Of a stretch of 60,343 nucleotides of DNA, positions 1-7,318 are shown piece after piece. The position numbers and the translations under genes are program-made. Location of the stretch: contig NZ_FNRE01000018.1 of the NCBI RefSeq assembly GCF_900107705.1, positions 1-60,343 on the forward strand. Direction: 5' to 3'. The notes under the pieces are model-generated. The model ran no database searches. It was not told the origin of the DNA and saw only the letters and a program-made list of their open reading frames with translations. This DNA comes from Prevotella sp. tc2-28 (GTDB lineage Bacteria > Bacteroidota > Bacteroidia > Bacteroidales > Bacteroidaceae). How positions within the stretch are numbered: position 1 is the stretch's first letter; the number at the start of each line of letters is the position of its first letter.

Positions 1-292
1 CCCATGTCTCAAGATTAGTGCGACTGATGTCTGCGGAGGTGTAAATCTCGCGCAAAGATAAGTCTTTTTCCAGATACAAACGAACTAAATGTTCTTTTTC
101 TGCACAAGAAATCTGCCTGTAGGTCTTATGACGTACTAAACCAGCCTCTCCTTGTTCATCATAACGACGTACCCACTCGAGAATCTGATCACGCCCTGTG
201 TGTAGGTCTTTGCATAACTGGACGATGGGTACGCCAGACTTTACCTTTAATACTGTTTCTAATCTTTCTTTTAATGAATGAAAACTACTCAT
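1..292 (-). mobile_element. IS3-family (IS150-like) transposase OrfA, partial at left edge
   Basis: Reading on the minus strand from an ATG at 292 to the window edge gives about 97 residues, beginning MSSFHSLKERLETVLKV. The composition and spacing fit the helix-turn-helix N-terminus of OrfA from the IS150 group of IS3 elements, including a second basic helix region around RYDEQGEAGLVRHK. OrfA would bind the terminal repeats and, by programmed frameshifting with OrfB, form the DDE transposase. Only the 5' part lies here, so OrfB, the far end of the element and its integrity cannot be judged. The terminal repeat just outside the start (314-338) supports the assignment. Confidence 0.8.
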
Positions 293-313
293 AATGTACC
301 TCTAAAAGCTTTA

Positions 314-338
314 TGTCTAACTTTAGGGGTGCATTTCA
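314..338 (-). repeat. Terminal inverted repeat of the IS3-family element
   Basis: On the minus strand this 25-mer starts TGAAATGCACCCC and continues TAAAGTTAGACA. That matches the usual form of IS150-group ends (TG, then a few bases, then GCACCCC, ending in a GTTAGACA-like stretch). It lies 22 bp upstream of the transposase start, as expected for these compact elements. The outer end is probably at 338, with the host flank continuing from about 339. The target-site duplication cannot be checked because the other end is outside the window. Confidence 0.65.
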
Positions 339-362
339 CTTAAACCGTAGGTCAGAGGTAGG

Positions 363-389
363 AAAAAATGGGAGTGTGCCCATTTTTTT
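363..389 (-). terminator. Intrinsic terminator after the pyrE-argH-lipoprotein operon
   Basis: Perfect arms AAAAAATGGG (363-372) and CCCATTTTTT (379-388) flank a 6-nt loop. A-rich and T-rich tracts on both sides make it usable in either direction. It lies 32 bp past the stop codon of the lipoprotein gene on the minus strand, and also insulates that operon from the insertion sequence. Confidence 0.8.
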
Positions 390-420
390 GCGTTAATAAT
401 TGCGAAACATGGTGGTTTTC

Positions 421-999
421 TTATCTGCGGAAGACGCTGATAAAGCCAAAAGGACCCGTGGTGTTAGCCACATATTTCTCCAATCCGGTGTCACCAGCCT
501 GTCCGTTTTGCAGGATGCCGTTGTTGTTCAGGTCGTACTTCCTGCCGCATTTCGAACAGGTGGCAATGCCCGTTGCTGCCATTCGGATGTAGAACGTGGG
601 GTTGATGTAGTTGTTATTGGCACGCACACAATTAGGACATTGTACGTCGTAGGCTACAAAACCACCGTAGGCGCCATCCGTGTTAAGTGTCTGGAAACCA
701 ACGATGATGCCATTGTTCATACCCAGAATGTAGTTGGCTTGCATCTCCATCGCGGTCTCGCGCTTCTGCGACTGCTGACCAGTACTGCTGGTGAAATTAA
801 GATAGCGAACGCCCTTACTCGATGTTTCCGAAATCTGACAGAACACGCCTCGCGAACCATTGTTCATGGCTGACGCCAGCACGTCGTCCAGATAGACGCT
901 GTTATCGTAGGAGAAGCGGCAGGGCCACGTCGAGAACTCCTGATCGGCATTACAGCCAACCAGCATCAGCACCATGAGTCCTGCCAGCCATTTTCTCAT
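421..999 (-). CDS. Lipoprotein with Rieske-like fold carrying four cysteines
   Basis: A 192-residue protein with a lipoprotein signal ending in lipobox LVGC (Cys16), so probably membrane-anchored outside the cytoplasm. The start at 999 is chosen because its ATG overlaps the argH stop (ATGA) and begins the signal peptide; the longer frame would precede it with non-signal sequence. The C-terminal half has CPNC at 121-124 and CSKCGRKYDL at 148-157. The second motif and the following NGIL...G..GLEKY stretch resemble the end of a Rieske domain (CxxHGxxFD...), but Cys replaces the ligand His in both clusters. A zinc or rubredoxin-like Fe site is therefore more likely than a Rieske [2Fe-2S] centre. 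Function unknown. It is the last gene of the pyrE-SRPBCC-argH operon and is followed by a terminator. Confidence 0.75.
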   Translation of the reverse strand: MRKWLAGLMVLMLVGCNADQEFSTWPCRFSYDNSVYLDDVLASAMNNGSRGVFCQISETSSKGVRYLNFTSSTGQQSQKRETAMEMQANYILGMNNGIIVGFQTLNTDGAYGGFVAYDVQCPNCVRANNNYINPTFYIRMAATGIATCSKCGRKYDLNNNGILQNGQAGDTGLEKYVANTTGPFGFISVFRR

Positions 1000-2333
1000 T
1001 TCAGCAATTGTTTTTCCGCGTTCAACATCTTCTCGAAGGCAAAGCCCTCCACCACGCTTTGCATCAGGGCGCTGATGCGGTCGTTGCACAGGTTGCCTAT
1101 CGAACCCTCGTGGGTGTGGTGAATATCCTTGTCAGGACGGAAGGTACCAGCCTCAATGTCGAGTCCTACCTTCTTATAAGCATCACGGAAAGGCATTCCT
1201 GCTGATGCCAGACGGTTGACTTCCTCCACGCTGAACATCGGGTCGTACATAGGATTGTCGAGGATGTCCTCGCGCACCTCTATCTTATTAATGATATAAG
1301 CAGCCATCTGCAGACAGTCCTTCAGCTCGTCGAAGGCAGGGAGGAACACCTCCTTGATAATCTGCAGGTCGCGGAAATAGCCTACGGGCAGGTTGTTCAT
1401 GATGAGCATCACCTGCTGAGGAAGGGCCTGTATCTTGTTGCACTTGGCTCGTATCAGTTCGAAGACATCAGGATTCTTCTTGTGCGGCATGATGCTCGAA
1501 CCCGTAGTACACTCCTTGGGCAGTTTGACAAACGAGAAGTTCTGCGAATTGAACAGGCAGGCGTCGAAAGCCATCTTGGCCAGTGTGCCTGCGATGGTAG
1601 CCAATGCAAAGCCCACATTACGCTCCATCTTGCCGCGTCCCATCTGGGCATATACCACATTATAGTCCATCGAGTCGAAGCCCAGCAGGTCTGTTGTCAT
1701 CTGACGATTCAAGGGGAATGATGAACCATAGCCAGCTGCTGACCCCAAAGGATTGCGATTGGTCATCTTATAGGCAGCCTGCAGGAACAGCATGTCGTCG
1801 CAGAGCGATTCAGCATAAGCACCGAACCAAAGTCCGAAACTTGAAGGCATAGCCACTTGCAGATGGGTATAGCCAGGCATCAGCACCTTCTTATACTGTT
1901 CGCTTTTCTGGATAAGTTCGTCGAAGAGCACCTTCACACCATCAGCCACCTCCATCAGTTCGTGACGAGTGAAGAGTTTCAAGTCTACCAGCACCTGGTC
2001 ATTGCGCGAGCGGCCCGAATGGATTTTCTTACCCATATCGCCCAACTTGCGCGTCAGCATCAGTTCCACCTGCGAGTGCACATCCTCTACCCCATCCTCT
2101 ATCACGAACTCACCGCGCTCGCAAATCTGATAGATATTCTTCAGTTCTGCCAACAGCAGGGGCAGCTCGTCCTTTCCAATGAGTCCGATGCTTTCCAGCA
2201 TGGTGATGTGCGCCATTGAGCCCAGCACATCATATTTGGCGAGGTAGAGGTCCATCTCGCGGTCTCTGCCAACGGTGAATCGCTCAATCTCCGCATTCAC
2301 CTCGAAGTTCTTTTCCCACAGTTTGTTTGCCAT
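996..2333 (-). CDS. argH: Argininosuccinate lyase
   Basis: 445 residues, the usual length. The enzyme splits argininosuccinate into arginine and fumarate, the last step of arginine synthesis, in the cytoplasm as a tetramer. The fumarase/aspartase superfamily signature is visible as GSSIMPHKKNPD in the last third of the chain, and the N-terminal HSGRSRNDQ motif binds substrate. The start codon shares a base with the stop of the upstream SRPBCC gene (TAATG), and the stop overlaps the downstream lipoprotein start (ATGA), so translation of all three is probably coupled. No other arginine gene is in the window. Confidence 0.97.
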   Translation of the reverse strand: MANKLWEKNFEVNAEIERFTVGRDREMDLYLAKYDVLGSMAHITMLESIGLIGKDELPLLLAELKNIYQICERGEFVIEDGVEDVHSQVELMLTRKLGDMGKKIHSGRSRNDQVLVDLKLFTRHELMEVADGVKVLFDELIQKSEQYKKVLMPGYTHLQVAMPSSFGLWFGAYAESLCDDMLFLQAAYKMTNRNPLGSAAGYGSSFPLNRQMTTDLLGFDSMDYNVVYAQMGRGKMERNVGFALATIAGTLAKMAFDACLFNSQNFSFVKLPKECTTGSSIMPHKKNPDVFELIRAKCNKIQALPQQVMLIMNNLPVGYFRDLQIIKEVFLPAFDELKDCLQMAAYIINKIEVREDILDNPMYDPMFSVEEVNRLASAGMPFRDAYKKVGLDIEAGTFRPDKDIHHTHEGSIGNLCNDRISALMQSVVEGFAFEKMLNAEKQLLK

Positions 2334-2746
2334 TATACAAAAGGTATTTGTGACAGCGCATCTGCTATCTTCTCAACGCCATCCTGCAACGGACCAGCCA
2401 CCATTCCCTTCAGCATGAAGGGGATATCGGCCTGTACGGTAATCTTCATCTTGCTCTCCGTAGCTGTGACAGGAAGCACCTGAATCCACAGATTGAAGGG
2501 CAGAGGGGTCTGCACACCCTCGAACTTCACGCACTTGCCTTCCTCGCGCTCTATGATGCGTAGCTTTAAGTCGCCTACGGGAGCCACATTGACACTGACG
2601 GAATCCTTATCAAAAGAGAAACTCTTCAACTTGTCCTCCGGAATACGGTCGCGCACACGCTCAAGGTTGTTCAGGTCACTGATATTACGATACACATCCT
2701 CTACGGGATAGGGTATCTGCTTGACGCTACTTTCAAATTTTGTCAT
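2333..2746 (-). CDS. SRPBCC-fold (START/polyketide-cyclase-like) protein
   Basis: A 137-residue soluble protein with the helix-grip pattern. An opening strand containing IPYPVEDVYRNISDLNNLERV is followed by alternating strands and a long C-terminal helix (DGVEKIADALSQI), typical of small SRPBCC proteins that bind hydrophobic ligands. There are no catalytic residues to name and the ligand is unknown. It sits between pyrE and argH with a one-base overlap to argH. This pairing with pyrE is, to my knowledge, common in Bacteroidales, but the functional link is not understood. Confidence 0.8.
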   Translation of the reverse strand: MTKFESSVKQIPYPVEDVYRNISDLNNLERVRDRIPEDKLKSFSFDKDSVSVNVAPVGDLKLRIIEREEGKCVKFEGVQTPLPFNLWIQVLPVTATESKMKITVQADIPFMLKGMVAGPLQDGVEKIADALSQIPFV

Positions 2747-2766
2747 TTCGATTTACAATTTACCAT

Positions 2767-3399
2767 TTATTGTTTCCATGTAGAGGGGCTTTTGCGCCAT
2801 TCCTTCAACACTTCAATCTCCTCAGGCTTGATATAGCCCGTCTCAGCAGCCTGCTCCAAGACGGCATTGTAGTCGCTGAGCGTGACCAGACGGACACCAG
2901 CCTCACGGAAAGCCTCCTCAGCAACGGGGAAGCCATAGGTGAACGAAGCCACCATACCAATCACCTCGACACCATACTGGCGCAGAGCCTCAACAGCTTT
3001 CAGTGACGAACCACCTGTGGATATCAAGTCCTCGACAACGATGACCTTGGCACCCTTCTTCAGTTCGCCTTCCACCTGATTACCCATTCCATGATCCTTG
3101 GGCTTCGGACGGACATAGGCATAGGGCAAGCCCAGTTCGTCAGCCACCAGCGCACCTTGTGCAATAGCGCCCGTAGCCACGCCGGCTACTGCCTCAGCCT
3201 CAGGGAATTCCTGCTGAATGGCGTGACAAAGTTCCAACTTGACAAACGAGCGGACATCAGCATAGCCTAATGTCTTACGGTTGTCGGTATAGATAGGCGA
3301 TTTCCAGCCCGAAGCCCATGTGAACGGCTCGTTAGGCTGCAACTTGATGGCTTTGATATCCATCAGTTTCTGAGCAAACTGTTTCTTGATAGTATCCAT
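2767..3399 (-). CDS. pyrE: Orotate phosphoribosyltransferase
   Basis: 210 residues, cytoplasmic; joins orotate to PRPP to make OMP in de novo pyrimidine synthesis. The PRPP-binding loop VIVVEDLISTGGSS lies at about 119-132, and the flexible catalytic loop around KPKDHGMGNQVEG at 99-111. The start at 3399 is preferred over an in-frame ATG at 3498, because the extra 33 residues would be translated across a TACCTTTG promoter box (3418-3425) and repetitive DNA. First gene of the minus-strand operon with the SRPBCC gene, argH and the lipoprotein. Confidence 0.95.
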   Translation of the reverse strand: MDTIKKQFAQKLMDIKAIKLQPNEPFTWASGWKSPIYTDNRKTLGYADVRSFVKLELCHAIQQEFPEAEAVAGVATGAIAQGALVADELGLPYAYVRPKPKDHGMGNQVEGELKKGAKVIVVEDLISTGGSSLKAVEALRQYGVEVIGMVASFTYGFPVAEEAFREAGVRLVTLSDYNAVLEQAAETGYIKPEEIEVLKEWRKSPSTWKQ

Positions 3400-3417
3400 T
3401 TCACTATAATTTTGGCG

Positions 3418-3425
3418 CAAAGGTA
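3418..3425 (-). promoter_or_regulatory. Promoter -7 box of the pyrE operon
   Basis: Minus-strand TACCTTTG, the Bacteroidota sigma-70 -7 box, 18 bp upstream of the pyrE start. The -33 region is occupied by a 7-bp tandem repeat and has no clear TTTG, so promoter strength may depend on that repeat. Confidence 0.65.
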
Positions 3426-3432
3426 CAAAAAA

Positions 3433-3463
3433 GTTGAGAGTTGAGAGTTGAAAGTTGAGAGTT
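3433..3463. repeat. Heptanucleotide tandem repeat (GTTGAGA), four copies
   Basis: Four consecutive 7-mers (GTTGAGA, GTTGAGA, GTTGAAA, GTTGAGA) plus a partial fifth. They cover the spacer and -33 zone of the pyrE promoter. Related 7-bp arrays occur at 3485, 8902, 10558 and 40024. Confidence 0.85.
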
Positions 3464-3484
3464 TTTTCTATTGCGGCAGCAAAT

Positions 3485-3512
3485 TTTTCACTTTTCACTT
3501 TTCACTTTTCAC
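3485..3512. repeat. Heptanucleotide tandem repeat (TTTTCAC), four perfect copies
   Basis: Four identical TTTTCAC units, followed by a T tract. They lie in the divergent pyrE/thiamine-operon intergenic region, upstream of both promoters. The reverse complement, GTGAAAA, is the unit found downstream of korA at 40024-40051. Confidence 0.85.
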
Positions 3513-3537
3513 TTTTTTTTACTTCCTTTGACTGACG

Positions 3538-3621
3538 TCGAAGGTAGGCTGCATTTCGGAAATAAAACAAAAAAATGGTTTTTTGTTTTGTATTTCGCTC
3601 AATTTGCACTACCTTTGCAGC
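3538..3621 (+). repeat. Dispersed palindromic promoter-bearing repeat, copy 1
   Basis: The segment opens with TCGAAGGTAGGCTGCATTTC, then GGAAATA, and closes with TATTTCGCTCAATTTGCAC and TACCTTTGCAG. It matches 7319-7391 base for base over most of both halves, while the centre differs. The outer parts (AAGGTAG...CTACCTT) and inner parts (CGGAAATA...TATTTCG) are inverted, so the unit can fold into an imperfect hairpin. The right half holds a complete promoter (TTTG at 3587-3590, 19-bp spacer, TACCTTTG at 3610-3617) aimed at the thiamine operon. Confidence 0.75.
3587..3617 (+). promoter_or_regulatory. Promoter of the thiamine operon
   Basis: TTTG at 3587-3590, a 19-bp spacer and TACCTTTG at 3610-3617, an optimal Bacteroidota promoter. 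The predicted transcription start, near 3622-3625, is just ahead of the TPP aptamer, so the riboswitch is in the 5' leader. Confidence 0.8.
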
Positions 3622-3639
3622 CGATTTAGCAAAGTGCTT

Positions 3640-3722
3640 GTCAAGGGGTGCTCACGGGTGTGGGCTGAGATGATACCCTCCAAACCTGATACGGATAATG
3701 CCGGCGTAGGGATGATAGAGTA
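3640..3722 (+). promoter_or_regulatory. TPP (THI-box) riboswitch
   Basis: The conserved THI-box blocks occur in order: GGGGTG (3645-3650), GCTGAGA ending at 3670, ATACCC, ACCTGAT (3684-3690), GGATAATGCC (3693-3702) and GTAGGGA (3706-3712). This aptamer binds thiamine pyrophosphate and normally shuts off expression when TPP is plentiful. CCCCTT at 3730-3735, 33 bp before the receptor start, is exactly complementary to AAGGGG at 3643-3648. An alternative pairing that breaks the aptamer is therefore possible; this is my inference. The regulated genes are a receptor, a transporter and a kinase for thiamine. Confidence 0.95.
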
Positions 3723-3767
3723 ACTGAACCCCCTTATTTTTGTGTATTAATAAATAAGGTAAAAGAA

Positions 3768-6032
3768 ATGAGAAAAATTTTCATGATGACAGTTTGGTGC
3801 GCATCTTTGTCGCTGCAGGCTGCCGAACTGGACACGCTGAAAAGCGTGGAACTGCAAGAAGTAGAGGTAAAGGCCACTCGTGCTACGAAAAAGACACCTA
3901 TGGCATTCACCAACATGGATAAGGAACAACTGAAGGCCGTGAATTTCGGACAGGACATTCCTTTCCTGTTGTCGCTGACACCTTCTGTCACAATGACCTC
4001 CGACGCTGGTAACGGCATCGGATACACCTCACTCAGGGTGCGCGGCACAGACCCCAGCCGCATTAACATCACGGCCAACGGCATCCCCATGAACGACGCG
4101 GAGTCAGCCCAGCTCTACTGGGTGAACATGGGCGACTTTGCCAGCAGCGTGCAGTCCATGCAAATTCAGCGTGGTGTAGGTACATCGACCAATGGTGCCG
4201 GTGCCTTTGGTGCTACCCTGAACATGCAGACGGAGAACATCGGGATGGAACCTTATTTCGGAGTGGACTTGAGTGGCGGTTCGTACTACAGCCATAAGGA
4301 GACTCTCCGCTTCGGTACGGGTCTGATGAAGGGACATTGGGGCATTCAGGGCCGTCTGTCGAACATCGGCTCGAAAGGTTACCTGGACCGTGCTTCCACC
4401 AAACTGAACAGTTATTTCGTTCAGGCTGGTTGGTTTGGCGACAATACGGTGGTGAAGTTTATCACCTTCAATGGTGTGGAGGAAACCTATCATGCCTGGA
4501 ACTACACGTCGAAATATGAACAGAGCCTGTATGGACGCACCTACAACTCATGTGGAGAATACTACGATGCAGACGGTAACACCCGATACTACGACGACCA
4601 GACGGACAACTACCACCAGCAGAACTATCAGCTTATCTGGAACCAGCGTCTGGGACAGGTACTGAGCCTGAACGCTGCCCTGCACTATACCAAGGGAAAG
4701 GGCTACTACGAGGAGTACAAACGCAAGCGCACCTTGTTCGAATATGAGCTGGATCCTCAGATGACATGGGCCGTAAGCGACCTCGTCAGACAAAAGAAAA
4801 TGGACAACGACTTCTATGGTGCTGTCGCCTCGCTCGTCTACGACAATCATGAGAACCTGCAAGCCACCTTTGGAGGAGGATGGAACAAATATGAAGGCGA
4901 CCACTTCGGACTGGTGAAATGGGTGAAGGCTCCTGTCACTCCGATACAGCCCAACAGCCCTTACTACTTTGACAAGACCAAGAAGACCGACTTCAACGTT
5001 TATGGCAAGGTGACCTACGATTTGCTGTCTGGTCTCAACGCTTTCGTAGACTTGCAATACCGTCATGTGGGTATCAAGATGGACGGTCCTACGGATGAGA
5101 TAGACTGGGACATCTACGAGCGCATTGTCTATGACATGAAGCAGTCGTACGATTTCTTCAACCCCAAGTTCGGACTGAACTACGACATCACGCCCAACCA
5201 CAAGGCCTACATTTCGTATGCCATCGCTCACAAAGAGCCTACGCGCAACAACTTCCAGAACAACCTCAACGCAGCAATGGAACTGCCGAAGGCTGAGCGA
5301 TTGAACGATCTGGAAGTGGGATATAAATACCAGAGCAAGGTATTCTCAGCCGGTGCCAATCTCTATTGGATGGACTACAAGGACCAGTTCGTGCTGACAG
5401 GTGAGATTGATAAAATCGGCGAAGCCATCACACGCAACGTAGACAAGAGCTACCGCCTCGGTGTGGAACTGGAAGCTGCCGTGAAACCTGTCGACTGGTT
5501 CCGCTGGGACATCAATGCTACCTGGTCGAAGAACCGCGTGAAGGGCATCACCGTAGTGTTGGATGACGGCAATGTGGCTGACCTTGGCGACCAACCGCTG
5601 GCTTTCTCGCCCGACTGGATTGCCAATAACATCTTCACATTCAATTACAAAGGCATGAAAGCCAGCATTCAGAGCCAATATGTCAGCAAGCAGTATCTGA
5701 CGAATACGGGCTTCGAGAGCTATCGGACACTCGATGATAATGATAAGCCTGTAGATGTGGGCATGATGCTCGACGGACATTTCACCACCAACATCGACTT
5801 GTCGTATAACTTCAAGTTACCCAAACTGGGACTAAAAGACGCCACTATCGGTGTGACACTTTACAACCTGTTCTCTGCTGAATACGACAACAACGGATGG
5901 GCCGCTCCTGCCTATACCAAGGAGAACGGCAACGTTGTGGCTACTGGCCAGGGCACTCATGACCTGTATGAGGCTGGCTTTGCACCCTCAGCGCCGTTTA
6001 ACGTGATGGCACACCTGTCGGTGAATTTCTAA
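3768..6032 (+). CDS. TonB-dependent outer-membrane thiamine receptor
   Basis: 754 residues with an N-terminal signal peptide (cleavage near LQAA), a plug domain with the usual LRVRGTDPSRINITANGIP stretch, and a 22-strand barrel ending in an aromatic residue (LSVNF). It lacks the carboxypeptidase-regulatory N-terminal domain of SusC-type receptors, as is usual for vitamin and siderophore receptors. A TPP riboswitch directly upstream and thiamine genes downstream indicate uptake of thiamine or TPP across the outer membrane, the role of OMthi in Bacteroides. Substrate choice rests on context, not on binding residues. Confidence 0.9.
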   Translation: MRKIFMMTVWCASLSLQAAELDTLKSVELQEVEVKATRATKKTPMAFTNMDKEQLKAVNFGQDIPFLLSLTPSVTMTSDAGNGIGYTSLRVRGTDPSRINITANGIPMNDAESAQLYWVNMGDFASSVQSMQIQRGVGTSTNGAGAFGATLNMQTENIGMEPYFGVDLSGGSYYSHKETLRFGTGLMKGHWGIQGRLSNIGSKGYLDRASTKLNSYFVQAGWFGDNTVVKFITFNGVEETYHAWNYTSKYEQSLYGRTYNSCGEYYDADGNTRYYDDQTDNYHQQNYQLIWNQRLGQVLSLNAALHYTKGKGYYEEYKRKRTLFEYELDPQMTWAVSDLVRQKKMDNDFYGAVASLVYDNHENLQATFGGGWNKYEGDHFGLVKWVKAPVTPIQPNSPYYFDKTKKTDFNVYGKVTYDLLSGLNAFVDLQYRHVGIKMDGPTDEIDWDIYERIVYDMKQSYDFFNPKFGLNYDITPNHKAYISYAIAHKEPTRNNFQNNLNAAMELPKAERLNDLEVGYKYQSKVFSAGANLYWMDYKDQFVLTGEIDKIGEAITRNVDKSYRLGVELEAAVKPVDWFRWDINATWSKNRVKGITVVLDDGNVADLGDQPLAFSPDWIANNIFTFNYKGMKASIQSQYVSKQYLTNTGFESYRTLDDNDKPVDVGMMLDGHFTTNIDLSYNFKLPKLGLKDATIGVTLYNLFSAEYDNNGWAAPAYTKENGNVVATGQGTHDLYEAGFAPSAPFNVMAHLSVNF

Positions 6033-6039
6033 GTGAAAA

Positions 6040-6615
6040 ATGACGCTTGACTGGCTGGACATATTGACCACGATACTCGGCCTGATGTATATCTGGCTGG
6101 AGTATCGTGCGCATATCGCCCTGTGGGTGATTGGTATCGTGATGCCTGCACTGGACATTATCCTCTATTGGCAACACGGACTCTATGGTGATGCGGGGAT
6201 GGCCTGTTACTACACGTTGGCTGCTATCTACGGACTCTTTGTGTGGAAGTTCGCGAAGACACGCAAGGAGAAGGAACCGCTCCCCATCACCCACATGCCA
6301 CTCAGCAAGTATCTGCCCGCCACATTGTTCTTCTTTGCAGCATGGGGCGTTACCTACTACGTGCTCATTACCTGGACAAACTCTACTGTTCCCCTACTCG
6401 ACTCCTTCACCAATGCCCTGTCGTTTGTCGGCATGTGGGCGTTGGCTCGCAAATATATCGAGCAGTGGTTCTTTTGGATTGTCGTCGATGTCGTCTGCTG
6501 CGTGCTCTACGTACAGAAAGGTATTCCCTTCAAGGCTGGTCTCTACGGACTTTATGTCATCATCGCTATAGCAGGATATTTCAAATGGAAAAAACTTTCG
6601 ACGCAGTCATCATAG
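6040..6615 (+). CDS. pnuT: PnuC-family thiamine transporter
   Basis: A 191-residue inner-membrane protein with about seven hydrophobic segments. The PnuC-family signature lies around WALARKYIEQWFFWIVVDVV near residues 129-148. PnuC proteins carry vitamin precursors by facilitated diffusion, trapped by phosphorylation inside. The TPP riboswitch and the thiamine pyrophosphokinase gene that overlaps its end by 31 bp assign it to thiamine (PnuT) rather than nicotinamide riboside. It starts 8 bp after the receptor stop, as part of the same transcript. Confidence 0.9.
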   Translation: MTLDWLDILTTILGLMYIWLEYRAHIALWVIGIVMPALDIILYWQHGLYGDAGMACYYTLAAIYGLFVWKFAKTRKEKEPLPITHMPLSKYLPATLFFFAAWGVTYYVLITWTNSTVPLLDSFTNALSFVGMWALARKYIEQWFFWIVVDVVCCVLYVQKGIPFKAGLYGLYVIIAIAGYFKWKKLSTQSS

Positions 6616-7196
6616 CTAACGGAGCGTTTCCCACCCACGACGTACCGTTAGACATCCTCCATCACGCAACGCATCTTATTGCCTGCGACGGAGCCGTTAT
6701 CCGTGCGCCTCATGCAGATATCGTTATCGGCGATGGTGACAGCGTGCCCGCTGAATACCATAACCGACTCATACAAATCAACGAACAGGAAGACAACGAC
6801 CTGACAAAAGCCACTCGCTACTGTCTGTCACAAGGTTGGCACAAAATAGCCTACTTAGGCTGCACTGGCAAACGTGAGGACCATACCTTAGGTAACATCT
6901 CGCTGCTGATGCGCTACTTCCGCGACATGAACATCGAGGGAATCATGTTCACCAACCACGGATTCTTTACCCCTGCAAAGGGTGACCACACCTTCTCTTC
7001 ATTCAAAGGACAACAGGTTAGCATCTTCAACTTCGGAAGTACCAGCATCTCATCAGAAGGCCTGAAATGGAACTCCTATGCCTATGAACAATGGTGGCAA
7101 GGCACCCTGAACGAGAGTCTTTCTAACACTTTTACACTTCATGCTGACGGGCATTATATGGTGTACCAGACGTACAATCCAAAGGTTACTGTTTAA
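6585..7196 (+). CDS. tnr3: Thiamine pyrophosphokinase
   Basis: 203 residues, cytoplasmic; transfers pyrophosphate from ATP to thiamine, producing TPP and trapping the imported vitamin. N-terminal motifs CDGAV and IGDGDSVP and the acidic EDNDLTKA segment match the catalytic domain of the TPK family; the C-terminal beta-sandwich has NFGSTSISSEGLKW. The start ATG at 6585 lies inside pnuT; an in-frame extension upstream lacks family resemblance. A kinase working directly on thiamine fits a salvage route that bypasses ThiE/ThiL, and no biosynthetic thi genes are in the window. Confidence 0.92.
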   Translation: MEKTFDAVIIANGAFPTHDVPLDILHHATHLIACDGAVIRAPHADIVIGDGDSVPAEYHNRLIQINEQEDNDLTKATRYCLSQGWHKIAYLGCTGKREDHTLGNISLLMRYFRDMNIEGIMFTNHGFFTPAKGDHTFSSFKGQQVSIFNFGSTSISSEGLKWNSYAYEQWWQGTLNESLSNTFTLHADGHYMVYQTYNPKVTV

Positions 7197-7254
7197 TAAC
7201 CCGGGGTTATTGAGTGATAACCTTGGGTTATTCGATGATAACCCAGGGTTATTT
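7195..7254. repeat. Three tandem small palindromes at the end of the thiamine operon
   Basis: Three units (AATAACCCGGGGTTATT at 7195-7211, GATAACCTTGGGTTATT at 7216-7232, GATAACCCAGGGTTATT at 7237-7253) repeat every 20-21 bp, and each is an inverted repeat. The first begins inside the stop codon of the kinase gene. They may act as a transcription terminator or 3' stabiliser, or be a protein-binding array; no long T tract follows any of them. Confidence 0.8.
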
Positions 7255-7272
7255 GATTTAATTGCAAATATA

Positions 7273-7304
7273 TTTGCATTTTCGCTCGCTTATTCGTACC
7301 TTTG
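7273..7304 (+). promoter_or_regulatory. Upstream (first) argS promoter
   Basis: TTTG at 7273-7276, a 20-bp spacer and TACCTTTG at 7297-7304. The surrounding bases (CAAATATATTTG, TTTCGCTCG) look like a diverged copy of the promoter half of the repeat that follows, giving argS tandem promoters about 84 bp apart. Confidence 0.7.
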
Positions 7305-7318
7305 AGTTGTTTCCGCAA

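Noticed and set aside
6585..6615. Frameshift joining PnuT and thiamine pyrophosphokinase
   Set aside because: Both proteins are complete by family length, and a 31-bp overlap with an internal ATG is a normal operon arrangement.
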